A stretch of DNA of 64,000 nt from Rhododendron vialii (GCF_030253575.1 NC_080559.1:33785501-33849500); one strand, 5' to 3'; numbered from the stretch's first letter, positions 47,933 to 59,120 are shown. Numbers and translations: made by a program. Notes: generated by a model not told the origin, from the sequence alone.

Positions 47933-48359
47933 TTAGGCTATACGTGTTGTTGTCTATTCTCCGTAGTTTCCACGTAGAAGATCCAACTCGAAAAGGTATT
48001 ACCTATTTTTTTCCCGTGTGCGTTTCAAGAAAAACGTAAATGACCATCCATAATTTAAAATAGTTGTCTATATTGCTAAAGTGTATGAACAAGTATGAAA
48101 ATACATGATCATGTGCATTTGACTAACTTTTAATTGAATTACGATCCCCAGTTTCACTATTTCATTTTTGTTATCACATTAATCACCACGCATACAATAA
48201 GCAGCCGGACCCAATAACTTACGTTCAGTGGAGGATATAGATACCAGTAGGGTCAGTCAAACTGTGACACGATAACAATCCCATCTATAGATATGTAGAG
48301 ACAGTGAGATGATTGATTTTGTATCTAAAACCTTGAGCATATTCTACGCTTTAGAAATA

Positions 48360-48429
48360 AAATAGAAATGTTCCAACATGCACATACACAAGCTGGCCCG
48401 GATATCGAGTTATTAAAAAAATTGAAATA
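48360..48429 (+). mobile_element. SINE-like tail fragment
   Basis: 'aagctggcccggatatcg' followed by an A-rich tail resembles the 3' end of the SINE-like fragment at 39171-39310. A second such tail lies at 48838-48872. The 5' part is not recognised. Confidence 0.35.
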
Positions 48430-48432
48430 TGG

Positions 48433-48821
48433 GTTCCATTTGTTTCGATGTAAAATGTTTTACAACGTAAAATGTTTTTTCAAAAAATAAACTTCAAACT
48501 TTATTTTTCGGTGTTTGGTTAGCACTTGAAAATATTTTCAGAAATTAACAAAATAGTGTAAAGAGAGGAGGGGCTTAAATGGTGGAGAGATCTGAGAATA
48601 TTGGAATTGAACGTGGGTTAGGACTAATGATCGAGGAAACTGAGCAGTGAGAATTGCAGTAGAAGGTACGTAATGGGTTCATTTCGGAAAGTAACTTACG
48701 GAAGATTTAAGAGTAAGTCATTTTCATCAAATTGATAGAAAATATTTTACATATAAAATATTTTTCTAATTTTTTACACAAAAAATAGGTAAAACATTTT
48801 ACGCCCAAACAAACAGAGTCA
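48433..48821. mobile_element. MITE with GTAAAATGTTTTAC ends
   Basis: The left end 'ttccatttgtttcgatg' runs into TAAAATGTTTTAC, and the right end on the reverse strand reads 'actctgtttgtttgggcg' followed by TAAAATGTTTTAC. This defines a non-coding element of about 390 bp. A clear target duplication could not be set. hAT- or Harbinger-like by appearance only. Confidence 0.6.
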
Positions 48822-48872
48822 TGATCTCCAATCTCTAATGCTTGCCCGGAATATCGAGTTATCAAAAGAAAA

Positions 48873-48990
48873 TGTTAGATTTCTTGGAGAAGTCCAACCT
48901 AAAACTAATTGGCAATAGGTGGAGTAACTTCTAGAATATATTAACCAAGCTTGGGTGGCTTAGATGAGCGATGTAGGATTAAGTCTAACA
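48873..48990 (-). mobile_element. Solo LTR of the TRIM family, 5-bp target duplication
   Basis: A 118-bp segment begins TGTTAGATTTCTTGGAG and ends TCTAACA. It is the reverse complement of the LTR at 226-342, with the 'ggtggagtaacttctagaat' and 'ccaagcttgggtggctta' words kept. GAAAA occurs on both sides (48868-48872 and 48991-48995). No internal part or second LTR follows, so this is a solo LTR left by recombination, inserted in an A-rich SINE-like tail. Confidence 0.92.
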
Positions 48991-49944
48991 GAAAAAATCG
49001 AAATATGCGCTCCAATCTCTAACGCTGTCGTTTCCTGATACACCGTTGAGTATGACTAGAAATTCTAGTTTCTTGATATAGGACTAGTTAATTTGGGCAC
49101 CTTTTTTAGTTAGATGTTAATTTGACTAACCCCAACCATTAGAATTAATTTCTTCATCCTGTTTACCAATGAAATAGCTTACATTCGGACAAGCAGATCT
49201 TTTGTCATCCTCAAAATAGGTGTATTGATGTGAGAATTATAGTTTTCAACTGATGAAGCCGTTTGGAATTTAGAAACAAACTTATGAGGTATTTATGTAC
49301 GTCATATTTATTGTTCTCAAAAATTTTCGTATCATGTACGAGGTCAATGATCTAGTTTATTGATGCGGACTCGATCAAACATTTTCTTATCATGTACGAG
49401 GTCAATGATCTAGTTTATTGATGCGGACCCGATCACCCGGGATGAAACCCACAAAAGAAAGTACGAAGGACGACTGTTGGAGGGAAATCTGACCGGATCA
49501 TGCAGTGACGGAACCAAGAATTCAGTTTAGGCAAGATCGGGATTTTGCAAGAAAAACTTTACATAGTCATACAAATATGGTGGTTTTTAAAGTCTCGGTA
49601 CTAATTTCTTACATAGTGCTATTACATTTCAATTCAACAAATATATTTATGTTGGTATGTTCATCTGATAAAAAAAAATATTGGGGTGTTTATAATTTCC
49701 TAATTTTTATCTTTTTATTTGAAGCTCATTGTGATTTGTTAAACTTTGAAATCTCTGTCAGCTATAAAATTCTTAATGGTATATATAATATATTGTGTAT
49801 GAACGAATATGATGTATGAACAACTATAAAACAAAATAAAATCTATTGGATGAAGGGTTTAACGTAAGTTCTTTCGCGCGCAATTGCATATATACTTTGA
49901 GAGATTTTATGAAAATATATGTTTATATGGGATATCATTCGCGA
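48991..49944. other. Intergenic sequence
   Basis: Contains the short tandem duplication at 49328-49437 and otherwise AT-rich DNA. The frame at 49505-49819 has no recognisable domain and atypical composition, so no gene is called. Confidence 0.4.
49328..49437. repeat. Tandem duplication of ~55 bp
   Basis: 'atcatgtacgaggtcaatga' with its continuation to 'gatgcgga' occurs twice back to back with only two or three differences. Confidence 0.85.
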
Positions 49945-50344
49945 TACCTAGACTTATGATGCTACATACACTACCATTCATCCACTACACCATCCACTAC
50001 ATTTTTTATGCGGCTCACCCCGGCTCCAAAAAAAATACATAAAAATGTCCATAAATTTTAGAATAATATCTTATGGGGCCCTGTAAAAAATCAACTCCAA
50101 AGAATATCGGTAAGTATTATTTCTTGATTTGTAATGACGAAACTGTTTAACTGCACCGTTTCGCCCCTACAAATCAAGAAATAATATTTACTGATATTTG
50201 TTGGAGCTGATTTTTTACAGGGCCCCATAATATATTATTTTAAAATTTATGAATATTTTTCTGTATTTTTTTGGGACACAGGGTGAGCCCTACAAAACAT
50301 GTAGTGGATGATGTAGTGGTTAAATGTAGTGTACCTAGACTTAT
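49945..50344. mobile_element. Inverted-repeat MITE with TACCTAGACTTAT direct flanks
   Basis: The arms pair over about 170 bp each, from 'tacactacc...ccactac' at the left to 'gtagtggttaaatgtagtgta' at the right. Inner pairing runs 'gaccctg'-type words around a loop near 50135-50150 ('gaaactgtttaactgc'). TACCTAGACTTAT occurs at both outer borders (49945-49957 and 50332-50344), including the probable target duplication. A related element is at 58795-59120. Confidence 0.8.
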
Positions 50345-50355
50345 TGTTTAGTATA

Positions 50356-50884
50356 GGGTAAACTATAGTTAACCCCCTCTAACTAAGCCTCGCGTGCACT
50401 TTGCCCCCTCTAACTTCTTTTTTTGGCACTCAACCCCCTCTAACTAACTGAAATTCAAACGGTCATAATTTCAAACGGTCATAATTTCTTCGTCCGAAAT
50501 CGAAAACATGCAAATTATATATCAATTTCGAGGTCTTGAAGTCAGCTTTCTAATGACAACAAAATCACATCACGATTCAAAGCACACAAAAAGTTATGAT
50601 CAAAAGAGTAAGGGCTGGTAGACAGAAAGACCATTTTGATCATAACTTTCTGTGTGCTTTGAATCGTGATATGATTTTGGTGTCATTAGAAAGTTAACTT
50701 CAAGACCTCGAAATCGATATACAATTTGCATGTTTTCGATTTCAGACGAAGAAAGTTATGACCGTTTGAAATTATGACCGTTTGAATTTCAGTTAGTTAA
50801 AGGGGGTTGAGTGTCAAAACAAAAAGTTAGAGGGGGCAAAGTGCACGTGAAGCTTAGTTAGAGGGGGTTAACTGTAGTTTACTC
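50356..50884. mobile_element. Palindromic MULE-derived MITE, second copy
   Basis: Same family as 5081-5576: starts GGGTAAACTATAGTTAACCC, is self-complementary over most of its 529 bp, and ends near 'ctgtagtttactc'. The flanks TTTAGTATA (50347-50355) and TTTATTATA (50885-50893) agree at 8 of 9 positions, as expected for an ageing 9-bp target duplication. Internal short duplications of 'aattcaaacggtcataa' (50454 and 50471) are present in both arms. Confidence 0.88.
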
Positions 50885-51896
50885 TTTATTATAATCTCTT
50901 CAAAATCTAAATAAGCTCAGCCCACAGATTTTGGTAGGGGTGGAAATTTATTACACGACTAGAATTCGATACGAAGTTAGCAGGTTGGAGTTGACTATTT
51001 TTGATACGAAACACGTATATGACACGACCCGAGCACACGATTGCTAAACAAGTCAGGTTCAGATTCAACCCGCCTAACCTGAAAATGACACAGCTAACCT
51101 GTTTATTTATCTGTGTCGACACGTTAACCCAAACCCGAGACGTTAACCTAAACCTATTTATCTTTCGGGTTCAAAAGTTATAGTGTCATACATGCAGTAG
51201 TTTCATTCCGTCCATGAGAATGGCTAATTGTTTGTTTGAAATTGATTAAAAAGTTGAAACACAAATAGGTGCAAACGGGTTATGTAAACATGTCATTGGA
51301 AAAGCAAAGGGTTTTGTGCAATCGTATCTATCCATGTCGTGTTCGGTTTACACGATTATAGCGGGTTGTGTTAGGGTTGAAATTCTTGACATGTTTAGCC
51401 AATTAAACAGGTCAAGTTATCTGACACGAACTCAAATTAACACAGCACAAACATGACATGATTTCCAATCCTAGATTTTGGTATGCACATAATTTCCTGG
51501 TTTGCAATCAACTTCATGAAACAACCTTTATGTATTTAGTCAGTGTTATGGCGACAGTTTTTTTTCTTCCTCGTCAAACGAAACTTTTATAAACTCGAAA
51601 GGGATACATCGAGAGAGTAATGAGATAAGCATAGAAACTTAAATGAAAAGAAAAATAAAACAAACATCCAACAGAAAGTTATAGCGACAGATTCGCTCAT
51701 TATACTTTCTTTATGGTGCGATATTTTCTAATGGAGTAAAAGTTTTCCTAAGTGGGCAACTGTGAGATTTTATAAAGTTCTTAGGTTTTAGCCTAGTAAA
51801 TATATATATCCACTTGACCACTTGGCAAAACAAATCGCCAAAGCCAGGAAGGCTTATTCGGTGCACGGGACCAATGCTCCGAGGTCTCTCTCCAGC
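50885..51896. other. Intergenic, with hAT-like ACACG/GGGTT-rich stretch
   Basis: 51000-51470 is full of CACGA, CGGGT and GTTAACC words on both strands ('gacacgacccgagc', 'cgggttgtgttagggtt'), a composition seen in terminal regions of plant hAT- or MULE-type non-autonomous elements. Exact ends could not be found. No gene is seen. Confidence 0.4.
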
Positions 51897-52066
51897 ACAT
51901 TGTGTGGAAGGAAAATATTAGGGTCCATAAAAACAAAACATGAAAGTGTTCGGAAAAGTGTAATGGGCGGTCGGATTCACTTGTACCATCCATTACACTT
52001 TTCCGGACGGTACTTTCATGTTTTGTTTTCATGAACTCTACCAAACTCCTTGTGTGCAATGTATTA
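51897..52066. mobile_element. Hairpin MITE, ~70-bp arms
   Basis: The left arm 'aaaacaaaacatgaaagt' with 'ggaaaagtgtaatgg' pairs with the right arm 'ccattacacttttcc' with 'actttcatgttttgtttt'. The pairing continues outward to ACATTGTGTGGAAGG against its complement near 52050. The loop is about 20 bp. An RNA from it would fold into a long near-perfect stem. Confidence 0.75.
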
Positions 52067-52541
52067 CAGGAAGAGGTCATGGAGGTGTCGGATTTGCTAA
52101 ACGTGGGTTTGGTTTATTTTGTGCTTTCGTTGATTAGGTTCGACCTGGTATGAGCCGTGGATGGAACTCTTGTGCTCTCTTTATTCGCTTAAATTATGTA
52201 ACTATTTTGCTGGGATCGATGTACTGAACTACACGGTTGAAAAACCATGTAAGAATTTCTTTCATTTCTGTGGCGTTCTTTATTTACTTGTTCTTCGTGC
52301 ATTGCATGTGTAGTGCACGCTCAATAATCAATGGTCCAAATTTTATTCCGACTCCTGCATATTCAAGTCGTTCATTATTAAGATGGATTCTAAACCATTG
52401 ATAGCCAAGATGGACGGCTCGAATTATGCACTACACCTGTAATGTAGTGCACCCCTACACTATAGACAGCCTCAGTTCCCTCGCTAGTTGAACCACAATA
52501 CCACATTTGAATAAGATTTATCAGTATGTTATGTTAATCAA
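52067..52541. other. Intergenic, nothing recognised
   Basis: Two related 'attatgcactacac'/'tgcatgtgtagtgcac' patches near 52305 and 52430 are weakly inverted. No gene is seen. Confidence 0.35.
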
Positions 52542-54143
52542 GAGAAGTGCTACAATACACACCCCTTATTTGGGTGTGTATCATATACACCTTTTTTGAT
52601 TACCATTAAATGCTTGAAAAATGATCTGGACCCTTTAAAATGTTACGATAGGTTACTAACAAAAAACCTATTACCAGTGCAACAGGTAAACCCTGTGAAT
52701 TAATAGTTGGGCCATAAGTTTGGGCTGAAAGAAAAATTAGGCCCAATTTTATTTTTGATAATTAATTTATGTTAAAAATAATAATTTTATTTTTTATAAA
52801 CTTTGAAGCTAAAATTATTTCAAGTGAAAATAATTCACTTCTTTAAAATAGGTTCTCAATAATTACTAAAGGAAAAAGATACTATCATTATCATAATGTA
52901 ATAAAAAGTCAAGTTAAGGCATTTTTTATAGGAGTTTTGAAGTGTTTCATATTTGTGGCCAATTTTTTTTTTTTTGAAATATTATGATGTTTAATATTTT
53001 TCACAATATCTTTAATTGCATAGTGAACTTTCACATAAATGGTCCAACTAAAAGGAATAATGAAGTCAATCATCCGTATTAATAAGTAAGAAACACTAAC
53101 AAAAAAAAGTTAATGGGTGATCAAGAGAGTGATGGTGACGAGATAAATTTACCAATACATTTTAGGTTATGTGTAAAAGATAACAATATTTAGGACGTGC
53201 TATTTATTTTTTGGTCAATAGACGTAATACTAGTGTTTTGTGAATTAGTGCAAGCATTCGAATTACAAATAACTAATACTCGTATTTGATAATGTAATCG
53301 ATTACAAGTGTTATCAATACCAATCAATTACGTAATTGAAACCGCAAAGAAATATAATCTATCATGTAATCAATTATTTGTGTTATTCAGAACAATTGAT
53401 TTTTAAATCTATTGCAAAAAAATTTTTAAACTTATTTCGCAATTGATTAGAGGACTTATTGAGGCCCATCAATTAGCAAATCGATTGAGTAATCAACTTC
53501 ACATTGTTACCCAATCGTATTCAATTCAATTACAAAATCGATTATATTGTCTAATCGATTACATAATAGAATTGATTACATATTCGATTATGATGTCTAA
53601 TCGAATATGTAATCAATTGCAAAATCAATTACTATATATTTGATTATAATGTCTAATCAATTATAAAGTCTAATCGATTATGGAATTGAACATTCACATA
53701 ATAGATAACATTTTTGATTAACTACCGTTCAAAAAAAAAAAAATGATTAAGTAATCGATTGCACAATTGATTATAGAAAAGTTATGAAATGGACTATAAT
53801 GTTAAGATTCCGTAGTGAAAATGTTACGAATTAAAAATGTTACGATTTTTTTTATAAAGTTATGAAATACACCAAAATGCTATGATTCTAAAAATGTTAT
53901 GAATCTATTGCTAAAAAGTTACGATTCATTCGTAAAAGTTACGATATGCACTAAAATGTTATGATTTGTAAGAAAAATGTTACGAATCAAAAGTTACGAA
54001 TTTTTTGTATAAAAGTTACGATAGACATAAAATGTTATGAATGACCGGTACAGCAGATAATTTTTTATGAGGTGGCACAATATAAACCACACAATAGGTG
54101 CATATGATATGCACCTTAAAGCGGTGTGTATTGAAGATTTCTC
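52542..54143. mobile_element. 1.6-kb repeat-rich element with CAATACACACC ends
   Basis: The left end has 'ctacaatacacacccctt' then GGTGTGTATCATATACACC. The right end on the reverse strand has 'cttcaatacacaccgcttt' then GGTGCATATCATATGCACC. GTTAATCAA (52533-52541) precedes it and GTTAAGTCAA (54145-54154) follows, a possible 9-10-bp target duplication of MULE type. The interior has no transposase. It contains a TAATCGATTA-rich patch (53270-53770) and a run of ATGTTACGAAT-like direct repeats (53780-54050). The 285-bp element in VOC intron 1 is a short relative. Confidence 0.65.
53270..53770. repeat. Patch dense in TAATCGATTA / AATCAATTA words
   Basis: Many copies of AATCGATTA, AATCAATTA and TAATCGAAT occur in about 500 bp on both strands, spaced irregularly by 15-35 bp, with 'atgtctaatcga' in short tandem arrangement. 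Several are perfect palindromes. Confidence 0.75.
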
Positions 54144-54159
54144 CGTTAAGTCAAACTAC

Positions 54160-54600
54160 ACAAATAAATTTTTTTTTTTTTTTAACGGTGAAGATACGCT
54201 TAAGTTGCATATTTCTTATAAATGAAGGATTTTCTTTTTTAATTAAAGTCATGAAATCATTCTTTGACATCTTGGAATGCAAATTCTCGTTTGACTTGAT
54301 AAATTCTCTTTTCACGCGGACACAGCTAAGATTTGAATATGATTTCATGTTCGAATGCAAATTCTCGTTTCACTTGAATAAGATTTACTATCAGTATGTT
54401 TACAAATTATTTTTTCCGACCGCGAAGATACACGTAAGTTGCATATTTCTTATTATGGGTTTTTTTTTTTTAGAGTCAAGAAATCATTCTCTGACATGTT
54501 CGAATGCAAATTCTTGTCTGATTTGATCAATTCTCTTTTCACGAGGTGGAAGCGAAGAAATTCCACCACGTGAAAAGAGAATTGATCAAGTCAAACAAGA
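54160..54600. repeat. Diverged tandem duplication ending in a hairpin
   Basis: The units near 54186-54330 and 54423-54540 share 'gaagatacgcttaagttg'-type, 'tgcatatttctta', 'aaatcattct.tgacat' and 'gaatgcaaattct.gt' words. At the right end 54522-54550 and 54562-54590 form an inverted repeat around TTGATCAATTCTCTTTTCACG. Confidence 0.65.
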
Positions 54601-54656
54601 CTTTTCCGACTTTGGGCTTAATTAGGCCCTCCTTTGTACTGAAAACCAAAAAGTTA

Positions 54657-54895
54657 GGCTCCGTTCCCGAAATCTTCTTAAAAAATAAGCAGCTTATTTC
54701 ACATTTTCAAACTCAAAAATAATGTAAATAAAAAGTAATTTTTTAATTTTTTTTGCACCATATTAAAGATCTTGATGAGATCTATTAAATAAGATCCATA
54801 TTTGTAAGAAAATTATTTGCGTAAACACATTATTTTTGAGCTTGAAATTGCCTTCTTAAAAAATAAGTACTTATTTTACGTTCCGGAATGGGGCC
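54657..54895. mobile_element. Tourist-like MITE with TTA target duplication
   Basis: The left end GGCTCCGTTCCCGAAATC and the right end on the reverse strand GGCCCCATTCCGGAACG are inverted repeats. 'cttcttaaaaaataag' occurs inside both ends. TTA flanks lie at 54654-54656 and 54896-54898. 239 bp, non-coding. Confidence 0.85.
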
Positions 54896-55351
54896 TTAGA
54901 TTCTTCCAAATAACTTTAACTCATGACGTACTCCCGTCAGTTAACCTGTCAAGTCTTAGTCTAATTAACTACGGGGCTCAAAAGCAATAACTGAGGTTGA
55001 TAGAAACTAGTTGATATTAATTAATTACCTTATAACTCAACTTGCATGCTAACCTTTAGTCTAATTAACCACGGGACTCAAAAAGTAACACAGGTTAATA
55101 GTACTCCCTTTTTAAACATACCGTTTCTGAAAACGAATTTGCCTAACTATCAAATGGAATCATAATCAGCCTCATTTATTTTGTTCGAGGAAACCGGATA
55201 AGATTCCTCAAAGGAGAGGTACCTATTCTTTTTTAATGTAGGATGTCCCCGATTAATTTGCGTCTATCTTAAACTATTCCCATTCGGTACAGCCTCTCAC
55301 ACACATTTTTGCTTTGTCAATGCCATTTATATATCCATCGTCGCAAGGAAG

Positions 55352-56044
55352 CAGGGTTGGCAATGGGGCGGGTAGGGGTGGATACCACTATCCCCGTCCT
55401 CGATCCCCGAATCCAAATCCATTTTCATCCCCTCCCCGATCCCCACCGGGAAATTATTTTTACCTTCCATCCCCTCCCCAAACGGGGAACAGGGATCCCC
55501 GTGGAGAATCGGGGATCCAATTGGAACCACAGGCAAAACCGGTATTCTTAATCCGGTATCCCTCTTGCAGCAAGACGCCAAGAACAAACAACACACGCAA
55601 AGCTCTTTAAAACTTCATTTCTTAGTCTCTCAACACGACGATATTTCATGAGTTTTCGACGTGAACAATATTTATCAGACGTGAACAATATTTATCTGAC
55701 TAGAACTATCGATTTGAGCTCTTTTTTCTACTAATCTTCTATCCGTGGTAAGTGAATTCAATTACTTCTATGTTAATTGACAGTGAGATAGTTTCTTTCT
55801 TTCTTTCTTCCTCACTTATGTATATAGAGTACTCCTATATAATTTTCATTTATGTATATAACTTATTTATTATATACATACACACACACACACACAAACG
55901 GGGCGGGGCGGGAACAGACTCATACCCATCCCCTACCCGTTCCCCATTTTTTAAAAAAAATTATCTCCATCCTCTACCCGATCCCCGAAAAATCCCCGAA
56001 TCCCCAATCCATTTGGGGTGGGGCGGCCGGGATTGCCATCCCTA
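55352..56044. mobile_element. hAT-type non-autonomous element, 8-bp target duplication, GC-rich ends
   Basis: The ends CAGGGTTGGCAATGGGG and, reverse strand, TAGGGATGGCAATCCCG form short inverted repeats. CAAGGAAG flanks both sides (55344-55351 and 56045-56052), an exact 8-bp duplication as in hAT elements. Both terminal ~200 bp are rich in CCCC/GGGG tracts, while the centre is AT-rich. No transposase is encoded. Confidence 0.92.
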
Positions 56045-56052
56045 CAAGGAAG

Positions 56053-56790
56053 ATGATGCTTAATTGTGGAGCGAAAAAAGGCACGGGACTGGAGGCAGCC
56101 TATCTTTCTTTTTCTTTTTTTCTTCAGTAAAAATAGATTTTATTAACTCAAAACACGAAATACAGAGATAATGGGGGTTTGGGTATATCGGTCTGATCAC
56201 TCAAGACCCTCTTCTCCTAACCACACAGAGGAAACTGATGTAAACCCAACAAACTGAGCCCAAATCAGGAGGAAAATCCTTAAAAAAAACCCAACGATTG
56301 GTAAAGAACCAACCTAACCCAAAAGCCCAAACATAAAACACCTAAAACCTTAGAACAAAACAGCAACAGCCACGCCCCCAGATCACCACTGCCGCCTCCG
56401 CAACCCACCGCCATCCAAGAGCCCACAACCACCAGCCACCAACAACAGCCACCAAAGTCGAACAAATGGCTATGCACGCTCGCGCCCTCCACCGAACAAT
56501 CAAAGCACCAGACGACCGTGAGCTGCCACCAAAGCTCCAGTACCACCGCTGAACCAACTGCCGCATCGGAACAGCTAACCCCAATTTCGTCAAACCTGCA
56601 CAGATCAGTACCCCCAACTCTGTCAAAACACCCACCGGTCACCACCTGCAAAAACAAAACAAAAACCTAGACCCTAAACAAACGCCCCAACTCCCAAGCC
56701 ACCAACAAACACCACCACCTCAAAAGCCACTAAAAGCTGCACCCTAGAAAACACATTCCGGCCACCACCGTCCACAATTGCAGTGTGAGA
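56053..56790 (-). mobile_element. Probable LINE 3' end on the minus strand
   Basis: T-rich runs at 56106-56122 followed by 'cagtaaaaatagattttatt' are the reverse complement of a plant LINE tail with AATAAAATC and an A-tract. The Ala/Gly/Trp-biased minus-strand frames at 56280-56657 look like untranslated CCA-rich sequence and not a protein. The left end is not resolved. Confidence 0.5.
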
Positions 56791-57712
56791 TTATATTAAT
56801 AAAAGTTCAGTGACACTTACATAACGGAGTTCATTACAAATATTTTGGACAAAACTAAACTAATTATGTAAATAAAGCCAAATGCAAAAAACACAAGGCA
56901 ATCGATGTCTATTACATTATGGCGAAAATTCATACCTAGAATTTGCTAGCCAAAGGCAAAAGATAACAAATAGATGGACTCCAACTAAGTATAAAAAAAG
57001 AGATGAGATTGTGTCTATATGTAACTGGTAGTTAATACTACACCTACGATCAAAAAATTTGTTGATAACTTGAAATTTTAAGGATGTTTTGACACATATG
57101 TAGAAACTTTATGAAATTTTTTTTTTCCCTCTCAAGAGACTTGTAGGGCCCGCTCCTATTAGAATTTTTTCGTATTAACCTAAAAAACTAGTATAATTTT
57201 AGTGGGAATATTTGAAGTTGTGGAGCCCCCCTTATGTCTGCCCCTAGCTATGTAGTCTCCTACTTATCAAACAATACCTTGTTTTTTCTCAACGGAAGTT
57301 CGGTATTGCTAGTTGTAATTAGTGAGATTTGAACCTCTATTAAATGTATAAGTGTGTATGGGGCCTATTACTTAGCTATCGCTAATACTTTATTCAAACA
57401 AGTTGCTTGCAATTAATCTAAAGACAAATAGAATCGTCGCAATATATTATGCCAAGTGCATGTTTTTATCATTTTCCAATAAATTACAGGTAAACACTAA
57501 AAGTTTGAGTTAATAACAAGTTTAAACGGTGTTGATGTTAATGTGACTCTTATTATACTACTATTATGAACCTAATAATTACACCCCTCATGCAGGAGGT
57601 GTGGGGTTCAAGCCCCACCCTCCCCCTTTTCCCCTTAACACTAACATTAACGCTAACATTCTTCTAAAGTATGGCAAAAAATAATAACAATAATAATAAT
57701 TATACAGCCACC
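56791..57712. other. Intergenic, with tRNA-like T-arm remnant at 57595-57625
   Basis: A short GTGGGGTTCAAGCCCCACC palindrome (57600-57618) followed by a CT-rich stretch resembles the T-arm of a tRNA-derived SINE. The A box cannot be found. Otherwise AT-rich DNA without genes. Confidence 0.35.
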
Positions 57713-57849
57713 CACTTTGTTCTTTTACAAGTTTTGAGAAAAAAATTTACTCTCTGTATGGTTCTGAATAAGTTTCTCTCTCCATTCATTCATTATCACT
57801 CATTACATCCAAAAAATAATAATTCAAAACTCAAAACCAAACAAAGTGT
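57713..57849. mobile_element. Small MITE
   Basis: The left end 'cactttgttcttttacaag' and the right end on the reverse strand 'cactttgtttggttttgag' are imperfect inverted repeats about 137 bp apart. Non-coding. Confidence 0.55.
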
Positions 57850-58794
57850 AGTTTTTGGCTGGTTTTGTCAACTTATCAAATATTTGGTGGAGTACACTCA
57901 GAAGGAATCACCAACTTGCTTGGTAGCTTTGCATATATAAATACCTAGGACTTGTCTTGTCCTCTCAAGTTCACAATATTTCAGAAGAACCCCTCCTTGC
58001 AAAATCTTTTTTTTTATCAGCGAAAGAAATTTTATATATATCATGAGGATAGAAATATATATAAAATTAGTGCAATAGGGAAAGAAATGCAAACATGTTT
58101 AATGGAGTTGGTGTCATGATTGTAATTACAGGAGTTGTTAAATAAAATAAAATAAATTGGGTCGGCTTATGGTAAATGTTTGAGTTCAATCAATTGAAAG
58201 CTAATTAATCTAGCCTATGTCTTAATTACTGGAGTATTAGTAAAGTGGTTGCGTCCAAGGCGCGCAAATTAGGCCCGCTACAATCAATAAGAAAGTTGAG
58301 CTTTCAAAATAAAATACCAATCCAAGGGTCCAGATTGATTTTTTTTTATAAACATCAGATTAATTCGGATTAATTTTGCAATAAGTCAATGGTAAAGATT
58401 GTTTTTAATTTCCCCCCATCCGACGTACTATCATTTATCATTGATACTTTTGCTTCAATGCTTCATATTGTCTGTCTTTTTTTTTAATCTACATAGAACG
58501 TACCATTAATGAAGGAGTAATCGAAACTTGGTGTTCAATCTGAAAAAGGAAGTGGAGTGTTGGGGGGCGTCCTGTCCCTCAATGACTCGTTAATCTTGCC
58601 CTTTGATGATGTTCGGCCTCTTGGCCACTTGTCTTCTTCCTAATAAACCAAATCTCTCCATTTCTGTGTTTAGAAAAAATATATCTGAAAATGGGGTTGG
58701 ACTGTCATGTTTTTTTTTGAACATCAGTTGGACTGTCGTGCATGTTGACCATTTTATTCGACACTACCTTTCTTTTCATCCAGAAAGTCCAGGG
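57850..58794. other. Intergenic
   Basis: A T-rich stretch with 'atcagcgaaagaaatttta' at 58008-58040 looks like the reverse complement of a short LINE tail. No gene is seen. Confidence 0.35.
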
Positions 58795-59120
58795 TCACCG
58801 CATGGTCCATCGCACGCCTTTTGGGGCCCATTCTGGGTCCCAAAAAAATACAGAAAAATATTCATAAATTTTAAAATAATATTTCACGGGATCTTGTAAA
58901 AAATCAGTTCTAACGGATATCGGTAAGTATGTTTTTCGGAATTCGTAGAAACGAAACTGTTTAGTTTTGCAGTTTCGTCTTACAAATTCAAAAAACATAT
59001 CTACCGATATCCGTTGAAGATGATTTTTTACAGGGTTCAGTAAAACATTACTTTAAAATTTATGAATATTTTTCTGTATTTTTTTGGGACCCGAAAAGGC
59101 GTGCAGTGGACGGTCACCGT
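58795..59120. mobile_element. Inverted-repeat MITE related to 49945-50344
   Basis: The arms pair from 'gcacgccttttgggg' with 'cccaaaaaaatacagaaaaa' at the left to the complementary sequence at 59070-59105. The central loop near 58965 has 'gaaactgtttagttttgcag'. Internal sequence is clearly related to the 50-kb element ('atttaaaataatattt', 'tgtaaaaaatca'). Target duplication not clear. Confidence 0.75.

Noticed and set aside
49505..49819. 104-codon plus-strand frame
   Set aside because: AT-driven composition, no recognisable domain, no promoter or duplicate elsewhere.
57595..57625. T-arm-like palindrome GTGGGGTTCAAGCCCCACC as a tRNA gene
   Set aside because: No anticodon arm, D-arm or acceptor stem can be formed. 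Kept only as a possible SINE remnant.
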